This document shows positions 45,058-53,370 of a DNA stretch of 64,000 nucleotides, one piece after another. The DNA is from Verrucomicrobiota bacterium (lineage in GTDB: Bacteria > Verrucomicrobiota > Verrucomicrobiia > Verrucomicrobiales > Akkermansiaceae). The stretch's first letter is position 1, and each line of letters begins with the position of its first letter. The stretch spans positions 51,339 through 115,338 of the forward strand of contig JAPLUI010000537.1 of assembly GCA_026397725.1 (NCBI GenBank), given 5' to 3'. A program made the translations under genes and the position numbers. The notes beneath the pieces are model-generated. The model searched no databases. It was not told where the DNA came from and worked only from the letters and a program-made list of their open reading frames with translations.

Positions 45058-45759
45058 CTAGGACTTCCGCTTCCTGTACGCCAGCAGACCCAGCAGGCCA
45101 GATGCTAGCAAGATCGGCGTGGACGGCTCGGGAACCGGGGTAAGGGTGAAGCCGTTAACGCGGGCGCTGTTGGGGGCCGGTCCAAAGTTATTCTGACCTG
45201 TGACTCTAAACTCCAGCGTGCCGTCAGTACTTGTGTAGGTGCCGATGCCATACGTTGATGGATCGGCGGAATCTGCGGTGCCGGCGTTGGTTATCGCCAA
45301 CGATGAGCCGGTCGTGGTGCCGGACGGGTTTACGTAGTACACCCCGCCCGCCGTGGCAGACTCGACACACCACACCTTCAAGTCATAGCTGCCCGGGCTC
45401 AAACCGCTGATGTCGACCGTTACGTAACCAGTCAGGTAGCTCGAGTTATCGTATACCGCATCTGTGGTGAGGGCATCGGAGCCGCCGCCGCCCCAGTTGT
45501 AAAAGTCTGACCAGCCGCTGGGGGTAGAAAAGGCTTGAACCGTGTACGCCCCAACGGGCGTAGGAGCAAAGGTTGTGACGGCGGTGAATCCCGACATCAC
45601 GGGATCGCCCGGACGCCCAAAATCCACTAGCAGAATCTCGGCGGCCGCCGCCACGGACGGCGCGAAAGCTAGCACGGCGGATAACAAGATGGCCGTGCGA
45701 GCGGGTGAAGGCGCCCAGTGTCTCCCGGGTGCCGGGGTGGTGTGCAGGTTTGTTTTCAT
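45058..45759 (-). CDS. PEP-CTERM surface protein with one lectin-like domain
   Basis: Start at 45759 (MKTNLHTTPAPGRHW). The signal peptide (AILLSAVLAFAPSVAAAAE) is nearly that of 4427-7579. The frame further upstream begins MNRENLHLKLLAAVL, a leftover of the other signal-peptide type, so the 5' end is chimeric. One domain (VDFGRPGDPVMSGFTAVTTF to NSARVNGFTL) is related to the repeats in 39153-41975. The C-terminus is a full PEP-CTERM signal: VPEPSTP, hydrophobic ILLASGLLGLLAY and RKRKS. By family knowledge this is processed by an exosortase at the outer surface; no exosortase gene is in the window. Divergent from araC. Confidence 0.88.
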   Translation of the reverse strand: MKTNLHTTPAPGRHWAPSPARTAILLSAVLAFAPSVAAAAEILLVDFGRPGDPVMSGFTAVTTFAPTPVGAYTVQAFSTPSGWSDFYNWGGGGSDALTTDAVYDNSSYLTGYVTVDISGLSPGSYDLKVWCVESATAGGVYYVNPSGTTTGSSLAITNAGTADSADPSTYGIGTYTSTDGTLEFRVTGQNNFGPAPNSARVNGFTLTPVPEPSTPILLASGLLGLLAYRKRKS

Positions 45760-45871
45760 GGTTTTGGTTGTTGTCAGGACGGCGGCCAGAAGTTTGAGGT
45801 GTAGGTTTTCTCTATTCATGGAAGCAGGTGTTGTTGGTTGATGCATTTGCTGGTCGCTGCTAACCCTGCTT

Positions 45872-45950
45872 GGAGCGGTGGCAGGTGTCAATGGACGATA
45901 GAGACATTTTCATAGACTTTTCGGACCGACATGGTAGGCTTCGCTCATGA
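45872..45950. promoter_or_regulatory. Surface-gene/araC divergent module, copy 3 (intact)
   Basis: AGCGGTGGCAGGTGTCAATGG, GACATTTTCATAGACTTTTC and GACCGACATGGTAGGCTTCG lie between the PEP-CTERM gene and araC. The block is conserved in copies 1 and 2 although the flanking genes there are broken. It is the most likely binding site of the AraC protein. Confidence 0.6.
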
Positions 45951-46969
45951 TCAAGCGAATGAAAGCGATTGGCAACATAGACAATACCGCCCGGCCGGGA
46001 CGCGGCGCGAAACGCCGCCGCCCGGAAGTCTCCGTGCCTTCGGAGACCGTGAACGAGCCGCTCTTCACCAAACAGGAGCGATCTTATGCCGACTGCCATC
46101 GCTGGTCGCTGACCGACGCAGAACGCCGCCAGTGGATGGCCCTGCGCTCGCCGGTGCTGGGCGCCTTGCGGGTGTTCAGTTGCGGCATCTTCGTCGAGGC
46201 GCGGGGGCATTGGTGGGAACGCACCGGCCTGCCCGAAGGCGTTCTGATCTACTGCACCGCAGGCCAAGGTCACTACCGGCAGGATGACCGTGCGTACGAA
46301 GTCCAAGCCGGCGACCTGCTCTATTGCCCTCCCCGCACCCATCACCGCTACCGGGCTGACGAGGAACATCCGTGGACGATCTACTGGATGCATCTGTCCG
46401 GCGCATGGCTCGCGCACTATGAAAGCCTGCTCGGCCTGATCGAGCGCGGTCCCGTTCGCCACATCGGTCTCCACGACAACCTCATCGCCGCCCTCACGTT
46501 CCTGGTCGGTCATCCTCCCACCGCGCCTGTTAGCGACTCCCAGTGGTTCTGCATCCAGGCCAATGCCGCCGCCATTCTCGGCCATATCGCCGCGCTGCCG
46601 CACAACATCGCCGACATCGCCGCGGCCTACGGGCCGATCCGCAAAGCCATTTCCCTCATGAATGCCTCGCTGGATCAGCCCCTGGACCTGCCCCGGTTCG
46701 CACGCGAAGCCGGCTGCGGCAGCCGTCACTTCTCCCGCCTGTTCCGGCGGGTGGTCGGGCTGGCACCGGGCGATTGGTTCATCCAGCGAAAAATGCAACG
46801 CGCCCGCGAACTGTTGAGCCTGCCGAACATTCGGGTCAAGGATGTCGCCGCCCGGCTCGGCTACACCGATCCGTTGTATTTCAGCCGGCTCTTCAAACGA
46901 ATCGTCGGCCTCGCGCCCGAGGCGTATCGCGGGAAGCTGACCAGCACGCACGCCGAAAGGGTTGAATGA
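45947..46969 (+). CDS. AraC family transcriptional regulator with cupin sensor domain
   Basis: 340 residues. An N-terminal cupin-like effector domain (about 70-160: CGIFVEARGHWWERTGLPEG, GQGHYRQDDRAYEVQAGDLL, PPRTHHRYRADEEHPWTIYW) is followed by a linker. Two helix-turn-helix motifs occupy about 230-330 (LPRFAREAGCGSRHFSRLFR and VKDVAARLGYTDPLYFSRLF). This is the arrangement of sugar-responsive AraC activators. The only complete regulator in the window. It is divergent from the PEP-CTERM gene, with the repeated control module between them; the 5' end and module occur in two more broken copies. Regulation of its neighbour and of itself is likely; wider control of the sugar genes is conjecture. 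46970-47146 shows nothing. Confidence 0.9.
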   Translation: MIKRMKAIGNIDNTARPGRGAKRRRPEVSVPSETVNEPLFTKQERSYADCHRWSLTDAERRQWMALRSPVLGALRVFSCGIFVEARGHWWERTGLPEGVLIYCTAGQGHYRQDDRAYEVQAGDLLYCPPRTHHRYRADEEHPWTIYWMHLSGAWLAHYESLLGLIERGPVRHIGLHDNLIAALTFLVGHPPTAPVSDSQWFCIQANAAAILGHIAALPHNIADIAAAYGPIRKAISLMNASLDQPLDLPRFAREAGCGSRHFSRLFRRVVGLAPGDWFIQRKMQRARELLSLPNIRVKDVAARLGYTDPLYFSRLFKRIVGLAPEAYRGKLTSTHAERVE

Positions 46970-47146
46970 CCACGTGGGGTTGGCATGCCGAAACGCGTGC
47001 GATAAGACGGAGCATTGCACGCACGCGGCTGTTGCACGCTTCGCGCTTCGGGGTCAGTTGTATCAGATCGCATCAAAGGCAATTTTCTTTTGCATCACTT
47101 GAATTGGCGTTTTGGGTGAGTTGGTGGTAGGTGGAGGCCCCCCATG

Positions 47147-48286
47147 TCATTGGGGCGGCGCGGGTGACCCAGGAGCCGGGGTTTCCTTGGAGGGGTTTTG
47201 CAGATCGCGATCCAAAGCCGCGCCGTCGAAAGGGATGACGATGATCTTGCTGCCGTGGCCGTTGTTTCCCGGTTGTGCCTCTTTGGGAGTATCCAGGACC
47301 GCCAGGGTCATGGCAGTCACATGGCCATCCTCGATGAGCACGCCGGGACGTTCCATTTTGTGCCAATGGTTGACCGTGCCATCGGTATAGCGGGTGAAGT
47401 TGGTGGTCGGATCATACGCCAGGCCGCGGCTGACCCAGTTGCTGATGCCGTCCTTGGAGGTGAGGTGGTAGGCCTTGCGGGTGTTCCATGAATTGACGAC
47501 AATCTGATAGAGTCCGCCGGAATAGAAGACCACGGGGTCCTCGAGACACGGGATGCCGGGGAGTCTGTCGGAGAAAACGGACGGCCCCTGGACTTTGTAG
47601 GGACCGGTGATGCCCGCCTTGCTGATCAAAATCTGGCCGGAGCGGGGCACGATCATGTAGTCGCCATCCGGACGAACCATGATGCTCACGTTGGTCATGC
47701 CCGCCGCCTCGAACCCGTTGGCGTCCACCTTGATCGGGCCTAGCAGTTCCCATGGCCCGTCCAGCGACTTGGACACAAACACATCACCAGGCCGCGTGTC
47801 GCTCACCACGATGGCGTAGCGTTGGTCCGGCATGACCAGCGCCGTCACGTTGTGGCCTTTGCCACCTTGATTGTCCGGCCAGCAAAGCCCCTTGTCAACA
47901 TACGGCCCGGTGACCTTGTCGCTCACCGCATGCACGGCCTTCGAGTTCACCCATTCGTTGTGGCCCTTGGCCTGGTCCCAGCGGCTGGCAAACATGTGGA
48001 ATTTGCCATCGGGCCCCTTGATAATCTGTCCATCCCAATAGCACCACTGCTTCATCGTGGTGTCTTCCAGTCCGTTGTTCGGGTCGCGCGGGCCCACTTC
48101 GGCGGCGCCCCACACGTCCTTGGACAGGGCCTCCGTAATCGGCATCGGCAGGAAATAGTCGATCAAGGTCTTGTCCGCTGCGAGTGCCGAGGCACCGAGC
48201 ATCATGGACACCACGGGCAATAGCATTATCAGACGAATATGCATTTGCGTGTTGATGCTGCGCGTTTCCATTTTCATCATTTTCAT
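47147..48286 (-). CDS. GH43-like glycosidase, tandem copy 1
   Basis: Start at 48286 (MKMMKMETRSINTQ), aligned with the start of its tandem twin. Signal peptide around IRLIMLLPVVSMMLGASALA. The propeller has Asp in QWCYWDGQIIKGPDGKFHMF, then NEWVNSKAVHAVSDKVTGPY, NVSIMVRPDGDYMIVPRSGQ, acidic pair in PCLEDPVVFYSGGLYQIVVN and VNHWHKMERPGVLIEDGHVT. These fit a GH43-like five-bladed fold; substrate unknown. The twin at 48330-49499 is about four-fifths identical by eye, with differences mostly in the central part. 43 bases separate the two, and the shared motif lies in front of each, so each may have its own promoter. Confidence 0.75.
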   Translation of the reverse strand: MKMMKMETRSINTQMHIRLIMLLPVVSMMLGASALAADKTLIDYFLPMPITEALSKDVWGAAEVGPRDPNNGLEDTTMKQWCYWDGQIIKGPDGKFHMFASRWDQAKGHNEWVNSKAVHAVSDKVTGPYVDKGLCWPDNQGGKGHNVTALVMPDQRYAIVVSDTRPGDVFVSKSLDGPWELLGPIKVDANGFEAAGMTNVSIMVRPDGDYMIVPRSGQILISKAGITGPYKVQGPSVFSDRLPGIPCLEDPVVFYSGGLYQIVVNSWNTRKAYHLTSKDGISNWVSRGLAYDPTTNFTRYTDGTVNHWHKMERPGVLIEDGHVTAMTLAVLDTPKEAQPGNNGHGSKIIVIPFDGAALDRDLQNPSKETPAPGSPAPPQ

Positions 48287-48324
48287 TGGTAGGTGGGTTG
48301 TGTACTGCTGTCGCCTGTCACTTC
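48282..48324 (-). promoter_or_regulatory. Upstream motif shared with the GH36-like gene, copy 2
   Basis: GAAGTGACAGGCGACAGCAG, then TACACAACCCACCTACC and AATGAAAATGATGAAAATG. Aligns with 38332-38379 and 49496-49535. It overlaps the 3' end of the upstream twin gene. Confidence 0.55.
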
Positions 48325-48329
48325 TTGCA

Positions 48330-49499
48330 TTAACGGATTTTCTCATTTGTCGTGCGACACCTTCCGGATCCGTCCTGCCATTTGAGTTGCGCGGGTGATC
48401 CGGGAGCGGGGTTTTCTTTGGCGGCGTTTTGCAGATCGCGATCCAGAGCAGCGCCGTCGAAGGGAATGACGATGATTTTGCTACCGTGACCGTTGTTGCC
48501 CGGTTGCTCCTCTTTGGGAGTATCCAGGGCTGCCAGGGTAATGGCCGTCACGTGGCCATTCTCGATGAGCACGCCCGGACGTTCCAGCTTGTGCCAATGA
48601 TTGACCGTGCCATCGGTGTAGCGGGCAAAGTCCGTGGTGGGATCATACGCCAGGCCTCGGTTGACCCAGTTGCTTTTGCCGTCCTTGGAGGTGAGGTGAT
48701 AGGCTTTCCGGGGACCACAGGAATTGACGATGATGTGATAGAGGCCGCCGGAATAAAAGATAGCGGGGTCTTCGAGAACGGGGATGTCGCCGGGAAAAGC
48801 GGACGGCCCCATCGACTTGTAAGGCCCCAGGATACCGTCCGCGGCCTTGCTGATAAAGACGAGCCCCGAACGCGGGACGATCATATAGTCGCCGTCCGGC
48901 CGCACCATGATGCTGATGTTGGAAGCATCAAGCCCCTCAAGCTTGATCGTCCCCAACTGTTCCCAGGGCCCATCCAAGGACTTGGATACGAAGACCGTGC
49001 CCGGCCGGGTTTCGCTAATGACGACGGCATACCGGCCGTCCGGCAACACCAGCGCCGTCACGCAGTGGCCTTTGCCACCCTGGTCATCCGGCCAGCAAAG
49101 ACCCTTGTCGATATAGGGTCCGGTGACCTTGTCGCTCACCGCATGCACGGCCTTCGAGTTCCACCATTCGTTGTGGCCCTTGGCTTGGTCCCAGCGGCTG
49201 GCAAACATGTGGAATTTTCCATCAGGCGCCTTGATAATCTGTCCATCCCAATAGCACCACTGCTTCATCGTGGTGTCTTCCAGTCCGTTTTTCGGGTCGC
49301 GCGGGCCCACTTCAGCGGTGCCCCACACGTCCTTGGACAGGGAATCCGTGATCGGCATCGGTTGGAAATAGTCGATCAAGGTCTTGTCCGCGGCGCGTAC
49401 CGAGGCTCCGATCATCATGGACACCACGGGCAATAGTTTTATCAGACGGATATGCATTTGCGTGTTGATGCTGCGCGTTTTCTTGTTCATCATTTTCAT
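48330..49499 (-). CDS. GH43-like glycosidase, tandem copy 2
   Basis: Start at 49499 (MKMMNKKTRSINTQ). Same order of motifs as the first copy: QWCYWDGQIIKAPDGKFHMF, NEWWNSKAVHAVSDKVTGPY, ISIMVRPDGDYMIVPRSGLV, VLEDPAIFYSGGLYHIIVNS, VNHWHKLERPGVLIENGHVT. About 390 residues, intact. The C-terminus (PAPGSPAQLKWQDGSGRCRT) differs from the twin and runs over part of the motif in front of it. Upstream lies the GH27 gene, 104 bases away. Confidence 0.75.
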   Translation of the reverse strand: MKMMNKKTRSINTQMHIRLIKLLPVVSMMIGASVRAADKTLIDYFQPMPITDSLSKDVWGTAEVGPRDPKNGLEDTTMKQWCYWDGQIIKAPDGKFHMFASRWDQAKGHNEWWNSKAVHAVSDKVTGPYIDKGLCWPDDQGGKGHCVTALVLPDGRYAVVISETRPGTVFVSKSLDGPWEQLGTIKLEGLDASNISIMVRPDGDYMIVPRSGLVFISKAADGILGPYKSMGPSAFPGDIPVLEDPAIFYSGGLYHIIVNSCGPRKAYHLTSKDGKSNWVNRGLAYDPTTDFARYTDGTVNHWHKLERPGVLIENGHVTAITLAALDTPKEEQPGNNGHGSKIIVIPFDGAALDRDLQNAAKENPAPGSPAQLKWQDGSGRCRTTNEKIR

Positions 49500-49535
49500 T
49501 GATGTGAGTTGTGTACTGCTGTCTCCTATCACTTC
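49496..49535 (-). promoter_or_regulatory. Upstream motif shared with the GH36-like gene, copy 3
   Basis: GAAGTGATAGGAGACAGCAG, TACACAACTCACATC, AATGAAAATGATGAAC. Third member of the family. Confidence 0.55.
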
Positions 49536-49603
49536 TCTCGCTAACTGATTTTACGGGCCGATTTCCCTTGGTGGTTTCCTGAGTTCCTCGGTTCTCGTGG
49601 TCG

Positions 49604-51010
49604 CTATTGTGCAGTCACGCGGTACAGCGCGGCGCCGTGCCAGGGGATCATCACGGAATAGGCGTTCTCGAACTTGCCGGCGTCCTTCTTCTGCCACAAA
49701 TCCCTGAGCGCGCACTTGTCGCCAAGCCCGAGGTCCTTGAAGGTCACCTTGACCTCTTTGCCCGCGACATCCTGTTGCTCCGGGATCGCATCGCAGGTAT
49801 TGAACAGGGCCAGATACTTGTCCTTCGATCCCTCGACATCCGCCATCCAGCAGACCAGGCCGTCCGCATTGAAAAGCTGCACATTGTTCTCGCTCTTGTT
49901 GAGAACTGCCAGCGCCTCATCATTTGTCAGGAGCGAAGTGAGAAAATCGTCGTTCTCCGGGAGGTTGCCGCCGAGCATCAGCGGCGATCTCGTGATGAGC
50001 CACAGGCTCAGCAGCGTATAAACTTCCTCCTTGCTGAATTTGCTATATCTCTCAGGTCCATTCGGCCCGTACTTGCAAAGCTTGCCGACGGACAGCATGT
50101 CCAGATCCGGCCAGTGACCCGGGCCGAAGTGTTTGCTCCAAAGCGCCGTGGCGGCGAACGCGATTTTCAATTGCCCCCAGTCGTCCCAGAGGTCACCGAG
50201 CAAGCGCCACATGTTGGCGTTGCGTGTGATGTGAGCTGCGGATTCGATCGGCGTGGGGCCGGGCGAGGTGCTGAACACCATCGGCCTGCCGCACTTGTCA
50301 ATCGCCTTGCGATATCCTTCCACCTCCGCCTCATGATAGGGGAACCCGAGGTCATCCACCTTCACGAAGTCAACCTCCCAGGACGCATACAATTTGAACA
50401 GCGAATCCAGATAGGCCTGTGCGGCGGGATTCTTCATGTTGAGTCCGTGCATGTGATTCAGCCAGTCGCAGCGGCTTTGCACGTCCGCCGCATCGGCCGC
50501 CTTGCCGTCACAACCCAGTACCGGCGTGTTCGCGCCAACCGCCTGCCTGGGAATGCCGCGCATGACGTGGATGCCGAACTTGAGGCCTTTGCCGTGCACA
50601 TAGTCCGCCAAGGGCTTGAAGCCCATTCCGTTGGCGGCGGAGGGAAACCTGTTCGGCTCGGGGAGGAGGCGGCCATGTTCGTCCATGGTCAGCCGGGGCG
50701 AGAACTTGTCGTCCTGTGTCGGCGCGAACATCGGTTCCAGTTTCGGGCTCGACCAGATGAAATCGACCACGATGTATTGCCAGCCGTGCTGTTTGAGATT
50801 CGCGGCCATGTAATCGGCATTCTCCTTGACCTGTTGCTCGGTGACGGAATAACCGAAGCAATCATAACTGTTCCAGCCCATCGGCGGTGTCAACGCCAGC
50901 TTGTGGTGTGCCGGTGCCGGGGTGCCGGGTTTCTCATCCGACTGCGCCATGGCAGGCACAGCGACTCCTATCGTTAGTAATGCAACCATCCAACTTGATA
51001 ATGTGTTCAT
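49604..51010 (-). CDS. GH27 alpha-galactosidase-type glycosidase
   Basis: Start at 51010 (MNTLSSWMVALLTIG), signal peptide ending PAMAQ. TPPMGWNSYDCFGYSVTEQQ is the GH27 opening block. YIVVDFIW and KFGIHVMRGIPRQAV follow, with nucleophile Asp219 in DFVKVDDLG, acid/base Asp273 in MWRLLGDLWDDW and GHWPDLDMLSVG. A C-terminal sandwich follows. About 468 residues, complete. Family members remove alpha-galactose, though this subgroup (DDLG, and Met-Arg in GIHVMRG) may use other alpha-glycosides. It follows the GH5-like gene closely (20 bases), in the run starting at 53126. Confidence 0.88.
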   Translation of the reverse strand: MNTLSSWMVALLTIGVAVPAMAQSDEKPGTPAPAHHKLALTPPMGWNSYDCFGYSVTEQQVKENADYMAANLKQHGWQYIVVDFIWSSPKLEPMFAPTQDDKFSPRLTMDEHGRLLPEPNRFPSAANGMGFKPLADYVHGKGLKFGIHVMRGIPRQAVGANTPVLGCDGKAADAADVQSRCDWLNHMHGLNMKNPAAQAYLDSLFKLYASWEVDFVKVDDLGFPYHEAEVEGYRKAIDKCGRPMVFSTSPGPTPIESAAHITRNANMWRLLGDLWDDWGQLKIAFAATALWSKHFGPGHWPDLDMLSVGKLCKYGPNGPERYSKFSKEEVYTLLSLWLITRSPLMLGGNLPENDDFLTSLLTNDEALAVLNKSENNVQLFNADGLVCWMADVEGSKDKYLALFNTCDAIPEQQDVAGKEVKVTFKDLGLGDKCALRDLWQKKDAGKFENAYSVMIPWHGAALYRVTAQ

Positions 51011-51030
51011 GATTTTGTTTGCTTGTTTTC

Positions 51031-52146
51031 TCATTTGTCGCGCGACACCTTCCGGATCGCCTCGATTTCGCTGGCATCATAAGGTGTGCCCTCGACATCC
51101 TTGAAGAGGTCCGTAAAGGGCACGGCAGGCTCGGGAGTGCCGGGCTGCGAACCCCACTCAAATTGTGCCTGCGAACGGCCCTTGACGAGGCCCCAACTGT
51201 AAGAGCCCATCCTGGCCTGCTTGAGGCGTGGCAGCGTATTGGCGATGATGTCCTTGTGCACCTGGCTGCCGTTGAAGCGGACCATCCATTCCGTGCAGAT
51301 GACCGGGCGGCCGGTCTCTTTGTATCGGTTCGTGTCCGGACCGGGGTATTGATGGAAGGTGACGATGTCCGATAGCTTCAGGGCGACCGCCTCAAGCTCG
51401 CCGGGACCATACGCACCCACGGTCAGCGGCTGGCTGGGAGCCACTTCCCACGCCCATTCAAACACCGCCTGCACCAGCGGGAGCGACTCCGCGCCCAGTC
51501 CGTGACTCATGGGCTCGTTATACAGATCCCACAGCAACACGCGCCGGTCGTTCTGATAGGTCTTCAGAAAATCCTGCACGTATGCCTTGAGCCGGGGCCA
51601 CGCCGACCGGTCCCTGACCCGGCCGTGTCCGGGGCTGGGCGACCAGTTAGGAAAGAAGACGCCGGGGATCGGGTCATCCTGTTTTCCGAGGTACGGATTG
51701 GTGCGTTTCCAAACATCCGGCTGCAGCCCGAACGCGCAGTCGTCGAAGAACTGCGGCATCACCGAGAGTCCATGCTTGGCGGCGATTTCAAGAAAATCGC
51801 TGAAGTGCCGCTTGTAGGATTCGGGACGGTTCTCCCAGACCAGGTACTGCATCAGGATTCTCACGGAATTGTAGCCGAGACTCTCCGCAAGCGTGAGTTC
51901 CTTGTCGATGATCGCCGGGTTGAAAGTGTCGTCCTGCCAGAATTCGGTTGAGTTGCCGGCATAGCTGGGAAGGTAATTGCAGCCGTTGATCCATGGCCGC
52001 GCGTGGTACCATTCCCATGCGCGTTCCTTCGACCACGGTTTGCCGGTTGCAGGGTTGGGAGCCAACTCATCCGCAACTGCCGCCGGCAGCGTTGACGCCA
52101 TCATCATTACGGATAACAGGAATACTTTGTTGGTTAATTGCATCAT
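51031..52146 (-). CDS. GH5-like clan GH-A glycosidase
   Basis: 371 residues; signal peptide ends PAAVADE. The barrel has acid/base Glu211 in LLWDLYNEPMSHG and nucleophile Glu286 in RPVICTEWMVR, with VRILMQYLVW and LSVMPQFFDDCAFG between. This is the usual GH-A/GH5 arrangement, so an endo- or exo-acting beta-glycanase or mannosidase is likely. Its start overlaps the end of the deleted GH32 gene by four bases (52143-52146), evidence for one transcript with it and the GH27 gene. All catalytic residues are present. Confidence 0.85.
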   Translation of the reverse strand: MMQLTNKVFLLSVMMMASTLPAAVADELAPNPATGKPWSKERAWEWYHARPWINGCNYLPSYAGNSTEFWQDDTFNPAIIDKELTLAESLGYNSVRILMQYLVWENRPESYKRHFSDFLEIAAKHGLSVMPQFFDDCAFGLQPDVWKRTNPYLGKQDDPIPGVFFPNWSPSPGHGRVRDRSAWPRLKAYVQDFLKTYQNDRRVLLWDLYNEPMSHGLGAESLPLVQAVFEWAWEVAPSQPLTVGAYGPGELEAVALKLSDIVTFHQYPGPDTNRYKETGRPVICTEWMVRFNGSQVHKDIIANTLPRLKQARMGSYSWGLVKGRSQAQFEWGSQPGTPEPAVPFTDLFKDVEGTPYDASEIEAIRKVSRDK

Positions 52147-53126
52147 GGTTTGGTTTCGTGTATGGACTTGAGCGGATAGACCTCGAGGCGGGTGAATTTC
52201 ACGTCGCCGCCTTCAGTGCGGATCTCCATCGGGGAATTTACGCCAAGTTTCTGGTAGTCGCGGCCTTTGATACTGTAACTCTCCCCGCCGCCGCTGACAA
52301 CCTGCACCGACGGGATGTCCAGCAGGATGTGCAAGACGACACGACCGCTCTTGGGACTCAACTTGATCATCTCGGGGGTGCCGTCATATTCCCCATAGGC
52401 CCCCTCCGGCCTGCCCGCTGCCAGGCTAATCTCCTTGACCCTGAGTTCCTGACTCCGGGCGTTCCAAGCGATGTCGAGTTCCGGCCCGGTGAAGGTGACC
52501 CGTGCGGCGTCTCCCGGTTCGAATTCGGCGACGATCTCCACCGGTTGCGAGACGTCGCCCACCTTGCCCGACGAGTCATTCAACCAGCCACGGATCGGCG
52601 AAAAGTGGACCTTCGGCCGACCCGGTTCTTCGTATACCGGGGATTTGCCCGGGATCGTGTCGCTCGTCTTGAACAGCTCGATGCCCGCCGCATTCGGGCC
52701 TTCGGTCTTCACCGAGAGCGTCTTGCCCTGCATGAGCTTCAGGTCGATGCACCTCCAATGGTCGGGATCGGAGGAGGCAATCAGCGCGTCAAACGCCGAC
52801 ATGAAGGGTTTGCCGTCCACATTGATGAACACCTTGTTCTGACCGAGGAGCCCGCGCGAGCACGGGAATATGAGGTAGCGCTTGTCCGCCTTGAACGTAC
52901 GCGTGTTGTCATCGGCCGCCATCACACCCGATGCCAGCATGAGCGCGATGGCCGCCGCGACCATGACAGTCAGGCATGGGGCAAACGCATGCGCAATCCT
53001 CGCGAATCCAGCACGGAAGAAGCGTTCGGCAGGATGCCAAACGCGGCCGGCGGGACGCCGGCGCTCCCCGTCGGATTCTCTGTTAGGTGTGTGATTCATG
53101 ACTGGCATTTCATGGTTGGATTTCAT
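52143..53126 (-). pseudogene. GH32 gene with in-frame deletion of the propeller
   Basis: Start at 53126 (MKSNHEMPVMNH), parallel to the paralogue at 3935. Signal peptide region and N-terminal sandwich (RTFKADKRYLIFPCSRG, DGKPFMSAFDALIASSDPDH) are intact. At HFSPIRGWLNDSSG, just after the nucleophile motif (Pro to Ser), the sequence jumps to KVGDVSQPVEIVAEFEPGDA, the C-terminal sandwich. About 300 codons with the RDP and EC residues are missing, in frame. The product is a two-sandwich protein without active site. It still sits directly under regulatory copy D and in front of two intact glycosidases, so it may be kept as a leader of the operon. Confidence 0.8.
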
Positions 53127-53260
53127 GTTGTGAGGGTGGTTTGCCGTCATGAGCAGTTGCATGGCTTGAAGCGCGAGGAGGGAATCGATTGACCGGAAAG
53201 AAACGGATGGAAAACCATCCGACTTTCCCTCTGTTGGCTCTGGTTCAAAAACAATTCTGT

Positions 53261-53356
53261 GGTACTTGAGTCGTGATGCAAGCGGCGAATCGTCATCCCT
53301 GAAAAAACCTGTCATGACAGCTTGGCACCTGTCAGTGACCGCATTTCCGTCGGACA
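53261..53356 (-). promoter_or_regulatory. Shared operator/promoter module, copy D
   Basis: Palindrome CTGTCATGACAG at 53309-53320, second half site and CAGTGACCGCATTTCCG. On the gene side GATTCGCCGCTTGCATCACG and ACTCAAGTACCACAGAAT. Very close to copy A over about 95 bases. Heads the run 53126-49604. Confidence 0.7.
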
Positions 53357-53370
53357 GCGGATGTTGTTAT

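Noticed and set aside
53127..53315. Extension of the deleted GH32 gene to 53315
   Set aside because: It would start inside the operator palindrome and place about 60 non-secretory residues before the signal peptide.
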